Source of the DNA: Bacillota bacterium
GTDB lineage: Bacteria; Sysuimicrobiota; Sysuimicrobiia; Sysuimicrobiales; Segetimicrobiaceae
Reading direction: 5' to 3'
DNA: 64,000 nt
Assembly (NCBI GenBank): GCA_021324295.1
Contig: JAJPJJ010000126.1
Location: 1 to 64,000 of the forward strand
Below are positions 15,790-24,420 of this stretch, piece after piece. Position 1 is the stretch's first letter. Each line of letters begins with the position of its first letter. Made by a program: the position numbers and the translations under genes. The notes under the pieces are model-generated. The model was not told where the DNA came from. It did not search any database and worked only from the letters and a program-made list of their open reading frames with translations.

Positions 15790-16929
15790 TCACGCGAGCA
15801 CCTCGCGCGCGATGATCAGCCGCTGGACCTCCGAGGTCCCCTCGCCGATCTCGCACAGCTTCACATCCCGATAGATCCGCTCGACCGGATAGTCCTTGAT
15901 GAAGCCGTACCCGCCGTGGATCTGGACCGCGCGCGACGCGGCCCGCGCCGCCGCCTCCGACGCGAACAGCTTGGCCATCGAGCTCTCGAGCCGGTACGGA
16001 CGCCCGTGCTGCGCCCGGGCAGCCGCCTCCATGACGAGGAGCTCCGCCGCGTCGAGCTCGGTCGCGGTGTCCGCGAGCATCCACTGGATCGCCTGGAACT
16101 CCGCGATCGGTCGGCCGAACGCCCGCCGCTCCCGCGCGTACGCGACCGCGGCGTCGAGCGCGGCCCGCCCCAGGCCGAGCGCGAGCGCGCCGATCCCGAT
16201 CCGGCCGCCTTCGAGCACGCGCATCGCATCCCGAAAGCCCTCGCCCGGCGCCCCGAGCATCTGCTCCTCGGCCACCTCGCAGTCCTCGAACACGACCTCC
16301 GCGGTATCACTCGAGCGCATGCCGAGCTTGTCCTCGTGCTTGCCGATCCGCAGCCCCGGCGTCCCCCGCTCGACGATGAACGCAGAGATACCCCGGTGCC
16401 CGGCGTCCGGGTCCGTGCGGGCCATCACCACGTAGACGCCGGCGATGCTGCCCTGCGTCACGAACGCCTTGGTGCCGTTGAGCACCCACCGGTCGCCGCG
16501 GCGCACCGCCCGCGTCGCGAGCCCGGCGGCGTCGCTTCCCGAATCCGGCTCCGTGAGGCACCACGCGCCCAGGTCCTCGCCGGAGGCCAGGCGCGGCAGA
16601 TACCGCCGCTTCTGCTCCGCGGTCCCGGCCCGCACGATGTGGCCGGCGCACAGCGAGTTATGGGCCGCCACGCTGAGGGCGACGCCCCCGTCTCCCCACG
16701 CCAGGGCCTCGATCGCGAGCGCCATGCTGACCGCGTCGATGCCGGCCCCGCCGAGCTCCGGCGGCACGGTCATCCCCCACAGCCCCAGCCGCGCGATCGG
16801 GGCGACGACCTCCTCCGGGAAGGCCCCCGCGGCGTCCCACGCGCGCGCGCGGGGCCGCAGCTCGCGGGCCGCGAACTCCCGTACCGTCTGGTGGACGAGG
16901 CGCTGGTCCTCGGTGTACTCGACGCGCAC
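15790..16929 (-). CDS. Acyl-CoA dehydrogenase
   Basis: The 379-residue protein has all three ACAD domains: an N-terminal helical domain ([20 protein letters not shown]), the middle beta domain with the FAD-binding [16 protein letters not shown] and [10 protein letters not shown], and the C-terminal helical domain with [22 protein letters not shown] and the catalytic-base region [11 protein letters not shown] (Glu before GTS). It oxidises an acyl-CoA to the 2-enoyl-CoA with FAD; the short- or branched-chain type is likely by similarity, the exact substrate open. The GTG at 16929 follows GGAGG by 7 nt. A strong hairpin at 17002-17031 separates it from the NifU-type gene upstream. Confidence 0.92.
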   Translation of the reverse strand: MRVEYTEDQRLVHQTVREFAARELRPRARAWDAAGAFPEEVVAPIARLGLWGMTVPPELGGAGIDAVSMALAIEALAWGDGGVALSVAAHNSLCAGHIVRAGTAEQKRRYLPRLASGEDLGAWCLTEPDSGSDAAGLATRAVRRGDRWVLNGTKAFVTQGSIAGVYVVMARTDPDAGHRGISAFIVERGTPGLRIGKHEDKLGMRSSDTAEVVFEDCEVAEEQMLGAPGEGFRDAMRVLEGGRIGIGALALGLGRAALDAAVAYARERRAFGRPIAEFQAIQWMLADTATELDAAELLVMEAAARAQHGRPYRLESSMAKLFASEAAARAASRAVQIHGGYGFIKDYPVERIYRDVKLCEIGEGTSEVQRLIIAREVLA

Positions 16930-17001
16930 GCGCCGGCCTCCACGAGCGGTGGCACCCGGCTGCGGCCGGCGCGGTGCCTGCGCCGCGGCGCCACAACGCA
17001 A

Positions 17002-17031
17002 GAGCCTCCCGTGGGGTTCCACGAGAGGCTC
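17002..17031 (-). terminator. Hairpin between the Fe-S genes and acyl-CoA dehydrogenase
   Basis: Arms GAGCCTC / GAGGCTC (17002-17008 and 17025-17031) with an inner CGTGG / CCACG form a two-part stem. On the minus strand it is followed by TTGCGTTG, a poor U-tract, so it may be a weak terminator or a processing/stability element for the upstream iscA-nifU transcript. Confidence 0.5.
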
Positions 17032-17154
17032 AGGGTTCCTCTCTGTATGGTCCGCTTCTTTCGGTCCTCCCTCTTGCAGGTCCCTACGCGTCGGGGCAGC
17101 GCAGCGGCGCGCCGGCCACCGTTCCCTCGGGGAGGGTGCCCCGTCGCGCCGGCG

Positions 17155-17421
17155 CTAGAAAGGCAACGCTTCGACCGCCTTGACCTCCGGCACCTGCTCC
17201 TTCAACATCCGCTCGACGCCCGCCTGCAGCGTCATCATCGAGTACATGCACCCGACGCACGACCCGGCCAGCCGGATCTGCACGACGCCGTCGACGATGT
17301 CCACGAGCTCGATGTCGCCGCCGTCCGCCTGCACGTACGGGCGGATGTTGTCCAGCACCTCCTCGACCCGGCGCTGCAGGGTCGGCGCATCCGTGGCGAC
17401 GTGCCCGCCGGTCTGGTCCAT
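17155..17421 (-). CDS. NifU C-terminal domain (Nfu-type) Fe-S scaffold
   Basis: The 88-residue protein is a stand-alone Nfu domain: VEEVLDNIRPYVQADGGDIELVDI and GSCVGCMYSMMTLQAGVERML, whose CxxC binds a labile 4Fe-4S cluster for delivery. It follows the IscA-type gene by 12 bases and shares its promoter. With mrp, SUF and the Nfu_N protein at 42295, it is one of several cluster carriers in the window. Confidence 0.9.
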   Translation of the reverse strand: MDQTGGHVATDAPTLQRRVEEVLDNIRPYVQADGGDIELVDIVDGVVQIRLAGSCVGCMYSMMTLQAGVERMLKEQVPEVKAVEALPF

Positions 17422-17433
17422 CGGTCAGCCCCC

Positions 17434-17811
17434 CTACTCCTTCCCCTCGGCGTCCTCGCCGCAGGGGTGCGGCTCGCCCGGGTCCTCGCGCGTCTGGAAC
17501 GAGTGCCCGCAGCCGCACGTCGAGATCGCGTTGGGGTTGCGGATCGCGAAGCCGGTCGCTGTCACGCTCGTGACGTAGTCGATCTCCGATCCGGCCAGCA
17601 GCCGGGAGCTGGCTTTGTCGACCAGCACGCGGACCCCGCCACGCTCGATCACCTCGTCGTCGGCCTCCGGGGCGTTGTCGAACGTCATCCCGTAGGAGTA
17701 GCCGTCGCAGCCGCCCTTGGTAATGAACACCCGCAGGCAGAGGGTTGGATCGTCCTGCTCGGCCAGCAGTTCCTTGAGCTTGGTGATCGCCTGGTCGGTG
17801 AGGGTAATCAT
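17434..17811 (-). CDS. IscA/ErpA-type iron-sulfur carrier
   Basis: The 125-residue protein shows the A-type carrier fold: ITLTDQAITKLKELL, then RVFITKGGCDGYSYGMTFD (first Cys) and the C-terminal CGCGHSF pair that completes the three cluster ligands. A Cys in the extra tail (PHPCGEDAEGKE) is not part of the family pattern. GGGAGGAGG lies 12 bases before the ATG. Its promoter overlaps that of the divergent yjbQ gene. Confidence 0.9.
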   Translation of the reverse strand: MITLTDQAITKLKELLAEQDDPTLCLRVFITKGGCDGYSYGMTFDNAPEADDEVIERGGVRVLVDKASSRLLAGSEIDYVTSVTATGFAIRNPNAISTCGCGHSFQTREDPGEPHPCGEDAEGKE

Positions 17812-17859
17812 CGGGTCACGGCCTCCTCCCGGAGCGGGACACTGTGCGCGTCCAGATCG

Positions 17860-17889
17860 ATTCTACGCGGCATCCGGGGGGTTTGTCAA
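17860..17889 (-). promoter_or_regulatory. Promoter of iscA-nfu (minus strand)
   Basis: TTGACA (17889-17884), 18 bp, TAGAAT (17865-17860) on the minus strand. Its -35 shares bases with the -35 of the divergent promoter in the small palindrome TTTGTCAAA. Confidence 0.7.
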
Positions 17890-17912
17890 ACCAAAACTTT
17901 CCATGCTACAAT
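17883..17912 (+). promoter_or_regulatory. Promoter of yjbQ (plus strand)
   Basis: TTGTCA (17883-17888), 18 bp, TACAAT (17907-17912) with TGC ahead of the -10. The predicted start is near 17919, leaving a ~58-base leader with an AGGAGG site. Confidence 0.7.
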
Positions 17913-17976
17913 CCGGCCGGGGTTGGCCTCGCGCGCCGTGGCAATTACCTACTCGCACAAGTCAGGAGGCGTTGGC

Positions 17977-18426
17977 GTGCCGCGGACCGGCGTAGCGATG
18001 AAGGCGACGACCACGACGCTCACCATCGTCACCCGGGACCGCCGGGAGATCCACGACCTGACAGACCGGATCGCCCGCCTGCCCGGCGTCGACGAGATTA
18101 CGCACGGGTGGGTGTTGCTCCACAGTCTCCACACGACCACCGGGCTCATCATCAACGAGCACCAGGACGCGCTGCTGCACGACATCCTGGAGACGCTCCG
18201 GCGGCTCGTCCCCGAGGACGCGCCCTACCGGCACAACGACCCGGCCTACTCGGACTGCAACCGGGCCAACGCCTGGAGCCACTTGAGCGCGCTCCTGCTC
18301 CGGTCGGGGCTCCAGGTGCCGGTCGAGCAGGGCCGCCTCGTCCTCGGCACCTGGCAGCGGATCCTGTTTTGCGAGCTGGACGGCCCCCAGACGCGGCGCC
18401 TCTATGTCCAGGTGATGGGCGTCTAG
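17977..18426 (+). CDS. yjbQ: YjbQ/UPF0047 family protein
   Basis: The 149-residue protein carries the UPF0047 core: GWVLLHSLHTTTGLIINEHQDALLHDI with its clustered histidines, APYRHNDPAYSDCNRANAWSHL, and GTWQRILFCELDGPQTRRLYVQVMG at the end. E. coli YjbQ has weak thiamin phosphate synthase activity; the physiological role is unsettled. The GTG at 17977 is chosen because AGGAGG sits 7 nt upstream; the ATG at 17998 is the alternative and would lose 7 residues. The 28 bases after its stop separate it from the convergent MoeB gene. Confidence 0.85.
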   Translation: MPRTGVAMKATTTTLTIVTRDRREIHDLTDRIARLPGVDEITHGWVLLHSLHTTTGLIINEHQDALLHDILETLRRLVPEDAPYRHNDPAYSDCNRANAWSHLSALLLRSGLQVPVEQGRLVLGTWQRILFCELDGPQTRRLYVQVMGV

Positions 18427-18454
18427 CGCGCTACCGGGCGCCGTCCCGCGCCGC

Positions 18455-19630
18455 CTACTCCGTCGGTAGCTGCGCGTTCACCCAGGCGAGGATGCCGCCC
18501 TTGAGGTTGAGCGCCTTGCCATACCCGGCGCCGCGGAGCATCGACACGACCTTGCCGCTGCGGCCGCCCGAGCGGCAGTAGACGATCGCCGGCGCGTCCG
18601 GATCGATCTCCCGGAGGCGGGCCGGCACCTCCCCCATCGGGATCAGCCGGCAGCCCGGGATGTGTGCCTCCTCGTGCTCCCACGGCTCCCGGACGTCGAT
18701 GAGCTGCACGCCTCCGCGCACCAGCATCTCCTGCGCCTCGCCCGGGGTGACCTCCGGGATCGGCGTGCCCACGCCGGCCGCCTGGCGGTCGTGCGCCGGC
18801 ATCCCGCAGAACTGCTCGTAGTCGATCAGGGCGTGGATCGTCGGCGCGTCACCGCAGACCGGGCACTGCGGGTTCCGGCTCCAGCGCACCACGCGGGTGG
18901 TGCCCTCGAGCGCATCGAAGATCAGCAGCCGGCCGGCGAGCGTCTCGCCGGCGCCCAGCAGGATCTTGAGGACTTCCAGCGCCTGGCGGGCGCCCATGAA
19001 GCCGCACAGCGCACCCAGGATTCCTCCCTCGGCGCAGCTCGGCACCGCCCCGGGAGGGGGCGGGGTCGGGAACAGGCACCGGTAGCAGCCCTGCCCCGGC
19101 AGGAACGTGGTGGCCTGCCCCTCCCACTTGAGGATGCTCGCATCCACGAGCGGCTTGCGCAGCAGGACGCACGCGTCGTTCACGAGGTAGCGCGTGGGGA
19201 AGTTGTCGCTGCCGTTCACGACGACGTCGTAGGGTTCGAGGATCTCCATCGCGTTGGCGCTCGTGAGCACGGTCTGGTACGGCACCACGGTCACATCCGG
19301 GTTGAGCGCCTCGAGCGTGCGGCGCGCCGACTCGGTCTTGGGCTGGCCGACGGCCGGCATCGTGTGGAGGATCTGCCGATGCATGTTCGTGAGATCGACG
19401 TGATCCCCGTCGACGATCCCGATCGTGCCCACGCCGGCCGCCGCGAGGTACAGCGCGACGGGAGAGCCGAGGCCGCCCGCGCCGATGATCAGTACCTTGG
19501 CGCGCAGCAGCCGTGACTGGCCCTCGATCCCGACCTCCTCGAGAATGAGCTGGCGGGAGTACCGCTCCATCTGCGTCGCGTTGAGCAGCGGCGCCGGCGT
19601 GCGCCTCTCCTCGACCCTGGTGGTCGCCAT
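18455..19630 (-). CDS. moeB: MoeB/ThiF E1-like adenylyltransferase with rhodanese domain
   Basis: The 391-residue protein has an N-terminal ThiF/E1 domain (ERYSRQLILEEVGIEGQ, nucleotide loop GAGGLGSPVA, GSDNFPTRYLVND, a CYRC / CPVC pair for structural zinc) and a C-terminal rhodanese domain from ~285 with the active loop YCRSGGRSG (catalytic Cys). This MoeZ/MOCS3 layout adenylates the C-terminal Gly of small sulfur carriers such as MoaD or ThiS and then loads sulfur. The ATG at 19630 is chosen for its GAGG-rich leader and the family start. The MoaD-MoaE fusion at 2227 is a natural client. Confidence 0.9.
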   Translation of the reverse strand: MATTRVEERRTPAPLLNATQMERYSRQLILEEVGIEGQSRLLRAKVLIIGAGGLGSPVALYLAAAGVGTIGIVDGDHVDLTNMHRQILHTMPAVGQPKTESARRTLEALNPDVTVVPYQTVLTSANAMEILEPYDVVVNGSDNFPTRYLVNDACVLLRKPLVDASILKWEGQATTFLPGQGCYRCLFPTPPPPGAVPSCAEGGILGALCGFMGARQALEVLKILLGAGETLAGRLLIFDALEGTTRVVRWSRNPQCPVCGDAPTIHALIDYEQFCGMPAHDRQAAGVGTPIPEVTPGEAQEMLVRGGVQLIDVREPWEHEEAHIPGCRLIPMGEVPARLREIDPDAPAIVYCRSGGRSGKVVSMLRGAGYGKALNLKGGILAWVNAQLPTE

Positions 19631-19692
19631 CCTCGTCGCCTCCATCGCCCGAGCGGGACGCGGCTTGCCGCATCCATCGCGTGGCACTCCTT

Positions 19693-19721
19693 ACGATAGG
19701 GTGCTCCCCCGCGGCTGTCAA
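19693..19721 (-). promoter_or_regulatory. Promoter of the moeB-rhodanese gene
   Basis: On the minus strand: perfect TTGACA (19721-19716), 17 bp, TATCGT (19698-19693). The leader to the ATG at 19630 is about 55 bases. Confidence 0.65.
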
Positions 19722-19857
19722 GGAACCGGCCGCCATTGGGTGCAACGGCCCGAGCGCGCGCACGCTTCCCGCACCCCGGGCGACCTGGCGGGGGCGGGGG
19801 AGGGAATAATACGAACGCGCGGGGGCGTCCGGCCGTGTGGAGACCGAGCCCGGGTGC

Positions 19858-19863
19858 TATAAT
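19858..19863 (+). promoter_or_regulatory. Extended -10 promoter of the ferredoxin reductase gene
   Basis: A perfect TATAAT preceded by GGTGC gives an extended -10. No good -35 lies 16-18 bp upstream. The leader to the ATG at 19948 is about 78 bases and ends with AAGGAGTGGGAGG. Confidence 0.6.
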
Positions 19864-19947
19864 GACCGCTGGCGCCCGCCGGGCGGGCGGCGGGGCCGCG
19901 GGCGCACCGCAGCGCTCCCCGGAGGCGCAGAAGGAGTGGGAGGATCG

Positions 19948-20970
19948 ATGGAAACCGATCTCTACGACATCACGATCGTCGGCGGAGGGCCGGTTGGCCT
20001 GTACGGCGCGTACTACGCCGGCTTTCGGACGCTGCGGACCAAGATCGTGGAGAGCCTGGACGCGCTGGGCGGCCAGATCACCGCGCTCTATCCGGAGAAG
20101 TGGATCTACGACGTCGCCGGTTTCCCCCGCATCCTCGGGCGCGAGCTCGTCGACAAGCTCACCGAGCAGGCGATGCAGTACCATCCTACGGTGTGCACGG
20201 GGGAGACGGTGGAACGGCTGGTGCGCGACGCGGACGGCACGCTGCGTCTCGTGACCAACCGGGCGACCCACCTCACCCGAGTGCTCGTGATCACCGCGGG
20301 CATCGGCGCGTTCCACCCGAAGACGTTCAAGAAGCCGGAGATCGACTCGTTCGAGGGCAAGGGCCTCTACTACTTCGTCAAGAGCTTTCAGGACTTCAAG
20401 GACAAGCGCGTGCTGATCGTCGGCGGCGGGGACTCCGCCGTGGACTGGGCCAACGGCCTGCTCGGCATCGCGCGCGACATCACGTTGATCCACCGCCGGG
20501 ACCAGTTCCGGGCCCACGAGGATTCGGTGCAGAAGATGCTGCACTCGCCGATCACCGTGAAGCTGTTCTACGAGCTGCGCCGCCTGCAGGGCGACGGGCG
20601 GGTGGAGCGCGCGGTGATCTACCAGAACAAGACGAACGTCGAGGAGACGCTCGAGGTCGACGCCGCGGTCGCCTCGCTCGGCTTCCTGAGCACGCTCGGC
20701 CCGATCCAGGAGTGGGGGCTCGAGCTGGAAGGCGACAGCGTCCGCGTCACCACGCGCATGGAGACGAACCTGCCCGGCGTCTACGCCGCCGGGGACATCG
20801 TGACGTATCCGGGCAAGGTCAAGCTGATCGCGACCGGCTTTGGCGAGGTCGCGACCGCCGTCAACAACGCGGCCCAGTACATCAACCCCAAGGCCAGCGT
20901 CTTCCCGGGCCACAGCAGCTCGCAGGACGTCCACGCCAGGCAGCGGGAGGCGGCGGCCAAGGTCCCGTAG
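19948..20970 (+). CDS. Ferredoxin-NADP+ reductase, thioredoxin-reductase-like type
   Basis: The 340-residue flavoprotein has an FAD-binding GGGPVGLYGAYYAG near the start, a NADP-binding GGGDSAVDWANGL at ~160, and a C-terminal AAGDIVTYPGKVKLIATGFGEVATAVNN. There is no CxxC, so it is not a thioredoxin reductase. Its length and the AFHPKTFKKPEI region fit the TrxR-like FNR family of Bacillota and Chlorobi, which exchanges electrons between ferredoxin/flavodoxin and NADPH. It could link the KorAB ferredoxin to NADPH. The ATG at 19948 follows a strong ribosome site. Confidence 0.9.
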   Translation: METDLYDITIVGGGPVGLYGAYYAGFRTLRTKIVESLDALGGQITALYPEKWIYDVAGFPRILGRELVDKLTEQAMQYHPTVCTGETVERLVRDADGTLRLVTNRATHLTRVLVITAGIGAFHPKTFKKPEIDSFEGKGLYYFVKSFQDFKDKRVLIVGGGDSAVDWANGLLGIARDITLIHRRDQFRAHEDSVQKMLHSPITVKLFYELRRLQGDGRVERAVIYQNKTNVEETLEVDAAVASLGFLSTLGPIQEWGLELEGDSVRVTTRMETNLPGVYAAGDIVTYPGKVKLIATGFGEVATAVNNAAQYINPKASVFPGHSSSQDVHARQREAAAKVP

Positions 20971-21003
20971 GCGTCGCGCCGCCGCGCCAGGGGGCCCGCC
21001 CGG

Positions 21004-21867
21004 CTACGTCGCCGCCGCCCGCGCCTGCTCGTCGGCGTGGTAGCTGCTGCGCACGAGCGGCCCCGACTCGACGTGGCGGAACCCCATCGCGAGGCCCTCC
21101 GCCCGCAGTTGCGCGAACTCGTCGGGGTGGTAGTAGCGGGCGATCGGCGCGTAGTCCCGGCCCGGGCTCAGGTACTGGCCGATCGTCAGGATGTCGCAGC
21201 CGGCGTCTCGCAGGTCGCGCATCGTCCCCAGCACCTCATCCCACGTCTCGCCGAGACCGACCATCATCCCGCTCTTGGTGAGCCAGCGCGTCCCCCGTGC
21301 CTTCGCCCGCGCGAGCAGGGCGAGCGACCGCCGGTAGTTGCCGCCGTGGCGCACGGCGCGGAACAGCCGCGGCACCGTCTCGATGTTGTGGTTGAGGATG
21401 TCCGGCTGCGCCTCGAGCACGGTGTCCAGAGCGCCGGGGTCCCCCTTGAAGTCGGGGATCAGTACCTCCACGGTGCACCCGGGCACGCGCTCCCGGATGA
21501 GACGGATCGTCCGGGCGAACAGCCCCGCGCCGCCGTCCCGGAGGTCGTCCCGGTCCACGGAGGTGATGACGGCGTGGCGCAGCCCCATCGCCGCCACCGC
21601 GGCGGCGACGCGCGCCGGCTCCTCGGCGTCCACCGCGGTGGGCAGGCCGTGCGCGATCGCGCAGTACGCGCAGTGGCGCGTGCAGACGTTGCCCAGGATC
21701 AGAAACGTCGCCGTCCGCCGCTCCCAGCAGTCGCCGATGTTGGGACAGCGTGCCTCCTCGCACACGGTGTGCAGGGCTTGCGTGCGCATGATGCCGACCA
21801 GCGCGCGAAAGTTGGGGCCGGCCGGCAGCCGCACCTTGAGCCACTCAGGGCGCCGCTCGACGCTCAC
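21004..21867 (-). CDS. lipA: Lipoyl synthase
   Basis: The 287-residue radical-SAM enzyme has both cluster motifs: [13 protein letters not shown] (auxiliary 4Fe-4S) and [10 protein letters not shown] (SAM cluster), followed by [23 protein letters not shown] and [14 protein letters not shown]. It inserts two sulfurs into octanoyl groups on E2 and related proteins. It starts at a GTG (21867) after GAGGTG. It is the last gene of the lpdA-E1-E2-lipA run on the minus strand, so it matures the lipoyl domain encoded just upstream. The usual C-terminal RSSY is present (LVRSSYHAD). Confidence 0.95.
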   Translation of the reverse strand: MSVERRPEWLKVRLPAGPNFRALVGIMRTQALHTVCEEARCPNIGDCWERRTATFLILGNVCTRHCAYCAIAHGLPTAVDAEEPARVAAAVAAMGLRHAVITSVDRDDLRDGGAGLFARTIRLIRERVPGCTVEVLIPDFKGDPGALDTVLEAQPDILNHNIETVPRLFRAVRHGGNYRRSLALLARAKARGTRWLTKSGMMVGLGETWDEVLGTMRDLRDAGCDILTIGQYLSPGRDYAPIARYYHPDEFAQLRAEGLAMGFRHVESGPLVRSSYHADEQARAAAT

Positions 21868-21893
21868 GCGTTCACCTCACCGCCAAGGGTCGC

Positions 21894-21990
21894 CGCGTCG
21901 ACCGGAGGGGCCGAATGGCCCGAGGGGTCGAGGGCTTCCGCTGGTTCGTTCGATCGAGACCGGGACCACCGTCCGCCCCGGACGGACCCC
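21894..21990 (-). repeat. Intergenic element, copy C of three
   Basis: Read on the minus strand it contains GGGGCGGAC, CGGTCTCGATCGA, AACCAGCGGAAGCCCTCGA, a GGGCC-attc-GGCCC hairpin and GGTCGACGCGG, in the same order as copies at 3894 and 27079. It lies between the E2 gene and lipA, inside the probable transcript. The 224-base gap 21868-22091 holds nothing else that I can support. Confidence 0.55.
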
Positions 21991-22091
21991 CCGCCTCCCC
22001 CTGCGCCGGGCTCCGCGGCGCTGCCCCGGCGGCCCATCGCGTCAGCATGGCGGCAGGCGAGCATCTGCCACCGAACCGCTGTCATGGGGCC

Positions 22092-23399
22092 CTAGAACTC
22101 CGGGGAGTCCCCCACCGGCGTAAACTCCTCGAGCTGGCGCTTGATGTGGGCCAGGAACTGGATCGCGAGGGCCCCGTCGAAGACCCGGTGGTCGAAGGCG
22201 AGCCCGAGGTGCATGATCTCGCGGATCGCGATGCCCTCGCCGAGGACCACCGGGCGCCGGACGATCGCGTCCGCCGCGAGGATCGCCGCCTGAGGATAAT
22301 TGATGATCGGCACCGAGAGGACCGAGCCGAACACCCCCGGGTTGGTCAACGTGAACGTCCCGCCGGAGACGTCGTCCAGCGTCAGCTTGCCCTGGCGGGC
22401 GCGCGCGACCACCGCCTCGATCTCGCGCGCCAGCCCGACGACGCTCCTGCGGTCGGCGTCCTTGACGACGGGGACGATGAGGCCGTCGGGGAGGGCGACC
22501 CCGATGCCGAGGTGGATCGCGTGGCGGACCACGATGCCTTCCGGCGTGAACGTCGCGTTCACAACGGGAAAGGCCCGCAGCGCCCGCGTGGCGGCCCGGA
22601 CGATGAACGCGGTGATCGAGACGTTCACGCCCTCCTGCGCCCGCCACGCGTCCTTGTGCGCCTCCCGGTGGCGGACCAGGCGCGTCATGTCGACCTCGAT
22701 CGCCCCGTACGCGTGGGGAATCTCCCTCGCGCTGCGCGCCATCCGGTCGGCGATCGTCCGCCGCATCGCCGTGAGCGGCTCCAGCCGATCGCCCGGCGCG
22801 CGCGCCGGTGCCTCGCCGGGGGCCACCGCCGCTCCGGGGGCGGCAGGTGGGGCGGCCGGCGCCGCGCCCCGTCGCTCGATGTAGCGCAGCACATCGTCCT
22901 TCGTGATCCGGCCGCTCGCCCCGGTCCCCTGGATCGACACGAGCTCGTCGAACGGGATCCGGTGCTCCTCGGCCAGGCGGCGGACGAGCGGCGACAGGCG
23001 CGCGGCGGGCTCGCGCTCCCGGGCCGGCGCCGGCGCGCCGGTCCGCTCGCCGTCCGGCGACGACGGCGCCGGCGGGCCCTGCTCGCGGGAGGCCGGCCCG
23101 GCGGGATGGGGCGGCCCGGCCGTCCCGGGGGCCCCGGCCGCCGCCGCGCGCGGGGCCGCGGGGGCCTCTTCGATCAGCGCGATGACCGTGCCGGTGGTGA
23201 CCGTCTGGCCCTCCTGGACGAGCACCTCCGTGAGCACCCCGGCGAACGGCGAGGGCATCTCGACGTTGACCTTGTCGGTGATCACCTCGACCAGCGGCTC
23301 GTACTTCGCGACGGCCTCCCCCGGGCGCTTCAGCCACTTCCCGAGCGTTCCCTCGTGCACGCTCTCGCCGAGCTGCGGCATCCTGATCTCGGTCGGCAT
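22092..23399 (-). CDS. Dihydrolipoamide acyltransferase (E2) of a 2-oxoacid dehydrogenase complex
   Basis: The 435-residue protein has an N-terminal lipoyl domain (lipoyl Lys43 in ITDKVNVEMPSP), an Ala/Pro-rich linker, a peripheral-subunit-binding domain at ~135-175 (SPLVRRLAEEHRIPFDEL, GTGASGRITKDDV), a second linker, and the catalytic domain with the active-site motif DHRVFDG (His404, Asp408). One lipoyl domain only. It moves the acyl group from the E1 product to CoA. It follows E1beta by 25 bases. Whether the complex uses pyruvate, branched-chain 2-oxoacids or acetoin cannot be settled from motifs. Confidence 0.92.
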   Translation of the reverse strand: MPTEIRMPQLGESVHEGTLGKWLKRPGEAVAKYEPLVEVITDKVNVEMPSPFAGVLTEVLVQEGQTVTTGTVIALIEEAPAAPRAAAAGAPGTAGPPHPAGPASREQGPPAPSSPDGERTGAPAPAREREPAARLSPLVRRLAEEHRIPFDELVSIQGTGASGRITKDDVLRYIERRGAAPAAPPAAPGAAVAPGEAPARAPGDRLEPLTAMRRTIADRMARSAREIPHAYGAIEVDMTRLVRHREAHKDAWRAQEGVNVSITAFIVRAATRALRAFPVVNATFTPEGIVVRHAIHLGIGVALPDGLIVPVVKDADRRSVVGLAREIEAVVARARQGKLTLDDVSGGTFTLTNPGVFGSVLSVPIINYPQAAILAADAIVRRPVVLGEGIAIREIMHLGLAFDHRVFDGALAIQFLAHIKRQLEEFTPVGDSPEF

Positions 23400-23424
23400 C
23401 CGCGTCTCCTCGCGATCCGGCCCG

Positions 23425-24411
23425 TCAGTATGCGACCAGCCGGCGGGCCGCGGCGGCGATCTTCTCGGCGTCGACCATGAACCAGTCCTCGAGCGGCGGC
23501 GAGAACGGAACCGCGGGGACGTCGGGGCCGCACAGCCGCGTCGGCGGCGCGTCGAGGTAGCGGAAGCCTTCCTCGGCGATGGTGGCGGCGATCTCGGCGC
23601 CGAACCCGCCGAACCGGTTGTCCTCGTGCACGATCAGCGCGCGGCTGGTGCGCTGCACCGACCCCAGGATCGTCTGCGTATCGAGAGGCCGCAGCGTGCG
23701 CACGTCCACGACGTCGGCCTCGATGCCCTCCGCGCTCAGTACCGTCGCGGCCTGAAGCGCCTCGTGGACCATCAGGCCGTACGCGAAGATGCTGAGGTCC
23801 CGGCCGGTCCGCCGCACGACGGCCGGGCCGATCGGCACGGTATGGTCGCCCGCGGCCGGCACCTCGCCGCGGACCATCCGGTACATCTTCTTGTGCTCCA
23901 GGTAGAGCACGGGGTCCGGGTCGCGAATCGCCGACTTGAGGAGGCCCTTGGCATCCGCCGGGGTGTACGGGACCACCACTTTGAGCCCCGGCACGTGCGC
24001 GTAGAACGCCTCGATCGACTGCGAGTGGTACAGAGCCCCGTGGACCCCCCCGCCGAACGGCACCCGGATCGTCATCGGGCAGCCGAAGTCGTTGCACGAC
24101 CGGTACCGCAGCCGCGCGGCCTCGCTCACGATCTGGTCGAACGCGGGATGGATGAAGTCCGCAAACTGGATCTCCGGCACCGGGATGAGCCCGCCCACGG
24201 CCATCCCGATCGAGACGCCGATGATCATCGACTCCGCCAAAGGCGTGTCGAGCACGCGGGCCTCCCCGAACTGCTCGTACAGGCCCTCGGTGACGCCGAA
24301 CACCCCTCCCTTGCGGCCGACGTCCTCGCCGAGGACGATGACGCGCTCGTCCCGCGCCATCTCCTCGTGCAGCGCATCGTGGATCGCGTCGATGAACCGC
24401 TTCTCGGCCAT
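23425..24411 (-). CDS. 2-oxoacid dehydrogenase E1 component, beta subunit
   Basis: The 328-residue protein shows the transketolase-like pyrimidine domain: FIDAIHDALHEEMARDERVIVLGEDVGRKGGVFGVTEGL, then PEIQFADFIHPAFDQIVSEAARLRYRS, and a C-terminal domain ending DVPAVPFSPPLEDWFMVDAEKIA. Its length is typical. Together with the alpha subunit (stop 9 bases upstream) it decarboxylates the 2-oxoacid with thiamine diphosphate. FSPPLEDWF resembles branched-chain and pyruvate E1beta alike. Confidence 0.92.
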   Translation of the reverse strand: MAEKRFIDAIHDALHEEMARDERVIVLGEDVGRKGGVFGVTEGLYEQFGEARVLDTPLAESMIIGVSIGMAVGGLIPVPEIQFADFIHPAFDQIVSEAARLRYRSCNDFGCPMTIRVPFGGGVHGALYHSQSIEAFYAHVPGLKVVVPYTPADAKGLLKSAIRDPDPVLYLEHKKMYRMVRGEVPAAGDHTVPIGPAVVRRTGRDLSIFAYGLMVHEALQAATVLSAEGIEADVVDVRTLRPLDTQTILGSVQRTSRALIVHEDNRFGGFGAEIAATIAEEGFRYLDAPPTRLCGPDVPAVPFSPPLEDWFMVDAEKIAAAARRLVAY

Positions 24412-24420
24412 GGCGGGCCC

